Notes under the pieces: generated by a model | The model's input: only the letters and a program-made list of their open reading frames with translations | Database searches by the model: none | What the model was told of the DNA's origin: nothing | Program-made: the position numbers and the translations under genes | Source: Nitrospinales bacterium | GTDB lineage: Bacteria; Nitrospinota_A; UBA7883; JACRGQ01 | NCBI GenBank assembly: GCA_023248615.1 | Contig: JAHFEI010000052.1 | Span: 1,479-10,127, forward strand | DNA: 8,649 nt | Direction: 5' to 3' | In this document: one piece after another, positions 6,181-8,649 of the stretch | How positions within the stretch are numbered: the first letter of the stretch is position 1 | Layout: the number at the start of each line of letters is the position of its first letter

Positions 6181-7154
6181 TGCCCTACCCTCCCCTCAAC
6201 CATCTCCGCCTCTTCGCCACGCATCCAAAGCGTTTTGCCGGTGCGGTGGATAAACACGTCTTCCAGTGTGGGCTTGCCCAGCGAAACCGACCGTACCTGC
6301 CCGGGAAACGCCTCCACTATCTGCGGGATGAACTCATGCCCGCGCATTATTTCTATCCTCAACGCGCCATCCACCAGCAACGGGTGGATGCCAAACTTGT
6401 CGCGTATTTGGGCGATAAGCGTTTCCGGCGCGTCGGAATGGACGGTTATCACATCCCCGCCTATCTCCGCCTTCAAGGCATCCGGCGTGCCAGAGGCTAC
6501 CACCATCCCATCGTTCATTATAGCCACGCAGTCACACCTGTCGCCCTCTTCCCCCAGGTGGGTGGTTACGAGTACGGTGATACCGTTTTTCTTTTTCAGC
6601 ATCGCCAATGTGTCCCACAGCTCGCGTCGCGCCACCGGGTCTAGCCCTGTGGAAGGCTCGTCCAAAATCAAAAGTTGCGGCGTGTGGATAAGCCCTTTTG
6701 CAAGCTCCACCCTCCTGCGGTAACCGCCGGAAAGCCTTTCCACAAGTTCGTCCCGTCGCGCGGCCAGGCCGAAACGCTCCATTTGCCCGTCCACCCGTTT
6801 GCGTAGCTCGCGCCCCCATAGCCCGTAAATATGGCCGTGGTATGTCAGGTTCTCCGCCACCGTCAGCTTCTTGTCGAGGCTGGGGTTCTGGAACACCACG
6901 CCGATAAGTTCCCGCACCGCGTCCGTATTTCTGGAAAGGTCGTGGCCCAAAATACTGGCAATGCCATCGGTAGGCTGGATGAGGGTGGAGAGTATCTTGA
7001 AAAGCGTGGTCTTGCCGGAGCCGTTTGGCCCCAAAAAACCGAATATCTCCCCTTTGGGGACGAGAAGGTTTATTCCCTTCAACGCCATCCCGCCTTTGCT
7101 CTTTTTGTTTGCGGGATAGGTATACCGTATGTCGCGTGTTTCTACTGCTATCAC
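6177..7154 (-). CDS. ABC transporter ATP-binding protein (ABC-2 exporter)
   Basis: This 325-residue ATPase energises the permease encoded next to it. It shows Walker A GPNGSGKT (42-49), Q-loop Q89, signature LSGGYRRR (141-148), Walker B LLILDEP with catalytic E166, D-loop GLDP (170-173) and H-loop H199 in TTH, so it should hydrolyse ATP. After about residue 225 comes a C-terminal regulatory-type extension like that of DrrA/CcmA-class ABC-2 ATPases. The start is GTG at 7154 with GGAG 5 nt upstream; no ATG lies near the conserved beginning. The TGA stop overlaps the permease TTG by 4 nt, indicating translational coupling. It lies 75 nt after the small membrane protein gene. The general class is certain; the cargo is not. 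Confidence 0.95.
   Translation of the reverse strand: MIAVETRDIRYTYPANKKSKGGMALKGINLLVPKGEIFGFLGPNGSGKTTLFKILSTLIQPTDGIASILGHDLSRNTDAVRELIGVVFQNPSLDKKLTVAENLTYHGHIYGLWGRELRKRVDGQMERFGLAARRDELVERLSGGYRRRVELAKGLIHTPQLLILDEPSTGLDPVARRELWDTLAMLKKKNGITVLVTTHLGEEGDRCDCVAIMNDGMVVASGTPDALKAEIGGDVITVHSDAPETLIAQIRDKFGIHPLLVDGALRIEIMRGHEFIPQIVEAFPGQVRSVSLGKPTLEDVFIHRTGKTLWMRGEEAEMVEGRVGH
6188..6195 (-). promoter_or_regulatory. Shine-Dalgarno deciding the TTG start of the permease
   Basis: GGGGAGGG on the minus strand lies 7 nt before the TTG at 6180, inside the 3' end of the ATPase gene. No such sequence precedes the alternative ATG at 6150. This supports the rare TTG start and re-initiation after the ATPase stop. 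Confidence 0.65.
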
Positions 7155-7229
7155 TTATTCTCCCGGAAGCCTGCAAACAAAGCCTGCCGCGTATGGGCGG
7201 CGTTTGTGCGCGGATTGTGTGAGCGCGTT

Positions 7230-7364
7230 TTACGGCCCCTTTACTGCTATCTTAAATGCTATGCTGAAAAACATGAAAGCTACAATCCCGGCAAGTATCA
7301 GCGCGAACACCCATTTGTTGAAAGGTGGCTTGCCCTCACACTGGTTCCCGTCCTTCTCTTCCAT
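7230..7364 (-). CDS. Small single-span membrane protein (44 aa), oxidase-linked
   Basis: An ATG at 7364 opens a 44-codon frame ending in TAA at 7230. The start has a perfect AGGAGG 9 nt upstream, the best ribosome binding site in the window. The product has a charged N-terminus with one cysteine (MEEKDGNQCEGKPP), then FNKW and one hydrophobic helix of about 20 residues (18-37) containing AGIVAFMFFSIAF, and a short basic end, AVKGP. The predicted form is a single-pass inner-membrane protein. I do not recognise a named family. Its size and position between an oxidase subunit and an ABC exporter recall small accessory subunits or small assembly proteins of cytochrome oxidases, but that is inference from context. 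The 75 nt to the ATPase GTG is compatible with co-transcription. A coding gene is likely because strong RBS, sensible membrane topology and operon position agree. Confidence 0.72.
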   Translation of the reverse strand: MEEKDGNQCEGKPPFNKWVFALILAGIVAFMFFSIAFKIAVKGP

Positions 7365-7373
7365 AGCGCCGCG

Positions 7374-7379
7374 CCTCCT
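7374..7379 (-). promoter_or_regulatory. Consensus Shine-Dalgarno of the 44-aa protein
   Basis: AGGAGG lies 9 nt ahead of the ATG at 7364. Its GGAG can pair with CUCC (7386-7383) just upstream in the same transcript, so it might be partly occluded. Confidence 0.7.
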
Positions 7380-7383
7380 AAGG

Positions 7384-7400
7384 GAGCCTGTTTAAGGCCC
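7384..7400 (-). other. Leader hairpin competing with SD-occluding pairing
   Basis: In the minus-strand transcript GGGCCU (7400-7395) can pair with AGGCUC (7389-7384) around a five-base loop, six pairs with one G-U. This shares bases with CUCC (7386-7383), which can instead pair with the GGAG of the ribosome binding site. The two structures exclude each other. It could be a small translational switch or mere chance. Confidence 0.25.
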
Positions 7401-7427
7401 AACAAATTATCCTCGATTGACCGGGGG

Positions 7428-7436
7428 ATTATAACA
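7428..7436 (-). promoter_or_regulatory. Extended -10 promoter for the small protein/ABC/DUF420 genes
   Basis: TGTTATAAT on the minus strand is a perfect extended -10 (TGnTATAAT) in the 112-nt gap after the oxidase gene. The -35 position has no good match, as is usual for extended -10 promoters. Transcription would begin near 7421, giving a leader of about 57 nt to the ATG at 7364. Confidence 0.5.
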
Positions 7437-7476
7437 CCTTGTCCCACCGAAGAGATAGCGGGAGATAGGCGGAAAA

Positions 7477-8649
7477 TCAGCGGTCTTCGGCGGTGCGGTT
7501 TTTTATTAGCGTGGTAGCGACGTACAAAACGAACGAAGCTCCGCCGATTACAGACAGGAGCGTGCCGATACCCATAAGCGACATGGAGGCAAGCACCACC
7601 GGGTTATGCGTATACTCCACGCCGGGGGTCTTGCGCGGAGCGCCAAAAAAGCCGGATACGAAAAGTCCTGCAATGAATAAAAGCATCCCCACCCCGTAGA
7701 GGTAGGGCTGTACCTTTGCCAACCTGCCGAAAGATATCCGCAGGTTGTCGCCCCTCAGCGTGTTGTAGGCAAAACCCATCAATGCCAGGGTAAGGGCCGT
7801 AACGGCTCCGTGGTAATGGGCCGGTACGCGGGTATCGTTGTTAAACCCGGCGTAGGCTATAAAAATGCCAAACAGGTAAATGCCCATGGAAAAAACCAGC
7901 GCCACCACCGGCGGATTTTTGAAATCCAGTTTCGCCCTGAGAAGCTGGCGGGCGATGTTACCGATATGCAAAAAGAGCGGGATGCCAAGGCCAATGCCGT
8001 AGATAATTTCGGCGCCTACACGCAATGGCTTGTCGAACGGATCGAAGAAAAACAACAACGCCAAAAGCAAAACCGCCGAGGCGATAAAAGCTTTGTTCGC
8101 CGACTTCAAAAACGGCCAAAACCGCACGTTATCGCCCAGCGCAACCCGCGCCAGCGAGTACCATACCGCCACAAGCATGGAGCCGTTTAGGAACTGCTGG
8201 ATATGCCCCGGCGTCCAGAACAGCCGCTCGTAGTAAACCTGCTGGCGAAGCGGGTCTACATGCCCCCCCAAAAGCAATAGCGACGCCACCACGGCGGCTA
8301 TCAGCACCATGCCCACGAAAACACCGGTAGATAACGCGTTCACTATCATGTCATCGGAGGAAAGCCCCCGCACCGCCTCCTTGGCATAGCGGAAAACATT
8401 CAGCGAAAACCCTATGAAAAAAATTGCAAGCCCGGCGAAGAAAAACGGGTTCACCAGCGCAGGAACGTAGTTGTTCAAAACTGCATCCCCCTCGCCGAAA
8501 AGCGCGGCGAAAGCCACGAGCGCAGTCCCCACCGCCGCCAGGTAAAGGCTACTCTTCAGCCCCTCCGTCTTGAAATGAAAACTCCACATGACTACTGTCG
8601 AAAGGAGCAACCAGAAAAGTATCGCCAGGTTCACATGCCCCACCAGCGC
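7477..8649 (-). CDS. Heme-copper oxidase-like subunit I, divergent (5' end cut by window)
   Basis: The frame is open through the right edge; 390 residues are visible, and a GTG at 8643 is probably internal because codons before it continue the conserved helix. Counting from the edge residue, about ten to eleven membrane spans are seen. Candidate metal ligands are H5 in LVGHVNL (helix II, low-spin heme), H149 in FWTPGHIQQF (helix VI, copper/iron site), H228 in LFLHIGN (helix VII region) and H278/H280 in VPAHYHG (helix X H-x-H, both hemes). After helix X come a QPYLYGVG segment and GAPRKTPG, as in oxidase-like subunits often annotated cbb3-type. Only one histidine stands where the superfamily has His-His, and no helix VI tyrosine follows H149 at the canonical spacing. 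It may be an oxygen or nitric-oxide reductase of an uncommon subfamily or one with altered metal binding. The missing N-terminus would hold helix I. Partner subunits are expected to the right of the window. Confidence 0.82.
   Translation of the reverse strand, partial: ALVGHVNLAILFWLLLSTVVMWSFHFKTEGLKSSLYLAAVGTALVAFAALFGEGDAVLNNYVPALVNPFFFAGLAIFFIGFSLNVFRYAKEAVRGLSSDDMIVNALSTGVFVGMVLIAAVVASLLLLGGHVDPLRQQVYYERLFWTPGHIQQFLNGSMLVAVWYSLARVALGDNVRFWPFLKSANKAFIASAVLLLALLFFFDPFDKPLRVGAEIIYGIGLGIPLFLHIGNIARQLLRAKLDFKNPPVVALVFSMGIYLFGIFIAYAGFNNDTRVPAHYHGAVTALTLALMGFAYNTLRGDNLRISFGRLAKVQPYLYGVGMLLFIAGLFVSGFFGAPRKTPGVEYTHNPVVLASMSLMGIGTLLSVIGGASFVLYVATTLIKNRTAEDR

Noticed and set aside
6831..7517. Plus-strand open frame of 228 codons across the ATPase start and the 44-aa gene
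   Set aside because: It overlaps the ATPase gene antisense and spans an intergenic region, with no motif; the minus-strand signals (SD sites, extended -10) explain the region better.
1..8649. Search for tRNA, rRNA, CRISPR repeats, insertion sequences and attachment sites
   Set aside because: No cloverleaf-type sequence, regularly spaced repeat, transposase or integrase motif or terminal inverted repeat was seen by eye on either strand.

Overview
The window looks like a chromosomal segment of an aerobically respiring, probably Gram-negative bacterium of moderate GC content. Nothing in it is phage-, plasmid- or transposon-like. The order miaB followed by a DUF151 nuclease, beside a membrane oxidase cluster with DUF420 and an ABC-2 exporter, recalls Deltaproteobacteria, Nitrospinota and related uncultured lineages. 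This placement is an impression from gene families, not a phylogenetic result.

Layout: (1) positions 1-568, minus strand, hold a GT2 glycosyltransferase of the polyprenol-phosphate mannosyl/glucosyl synthase type that runs off the left edge. (2) Positions 569-891 have no gene; this is a divergent intergenic region with a promoter at each end. (3) Positions 892-3021, plus strand, hold purH (last two steps of IMP synthesis) and a small membrane-anchored class I methyltransferase that resembles the FAM173/archaeal aKMT lysine methyltransferases. (4) Positions 3105-8649 hold a minus-strand series of seven genes. In transcription order these are a heme-copper-oxidase-like subunit I (start beyond the right edge), a 44-residue single-span membrane protein absent from long-ORF calling, an ABC ATPase, an ABC-2 permease, a four-helix DUF420 (CtaM/YozB-like) protein, miaB, and a DUF151 bifunctional nuclease.

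How the genes may work together: the oxidase, small membrane protein, ABC exporter and DUF420 protein form a plausible module for making and maturing a terminal oxidase. The ATPase and permease overlap by 4 nt, and the permease and DUF420 are 1 nt apart, so these three should be co-translated. miaB follows after 20 nt and the nuclease after 13 nt, so tRNA modification and the nuclease probably ride on the same transcript, at least partly. A perfect extended -10 element lies between the oxidase gene and the small membrane protein gene, so the assembly genes could also be transcribed separately.

Points most worth following: the oxidase subunit shows only five of the six metal-ligating histidines expected of the superfamily (one instead of two in the helix VII region). 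The 44-residue protein sits between oxidase and exporter. All three genes that follow a true promoter region without an upstream co-directional gene in the same operon (glycosyltransferase, purH, methyltransferase) have a -10-like hexamer 6-9 nt before the start codon and no Shine-Dalgarno sequence, which points to leaderless mRNAs.
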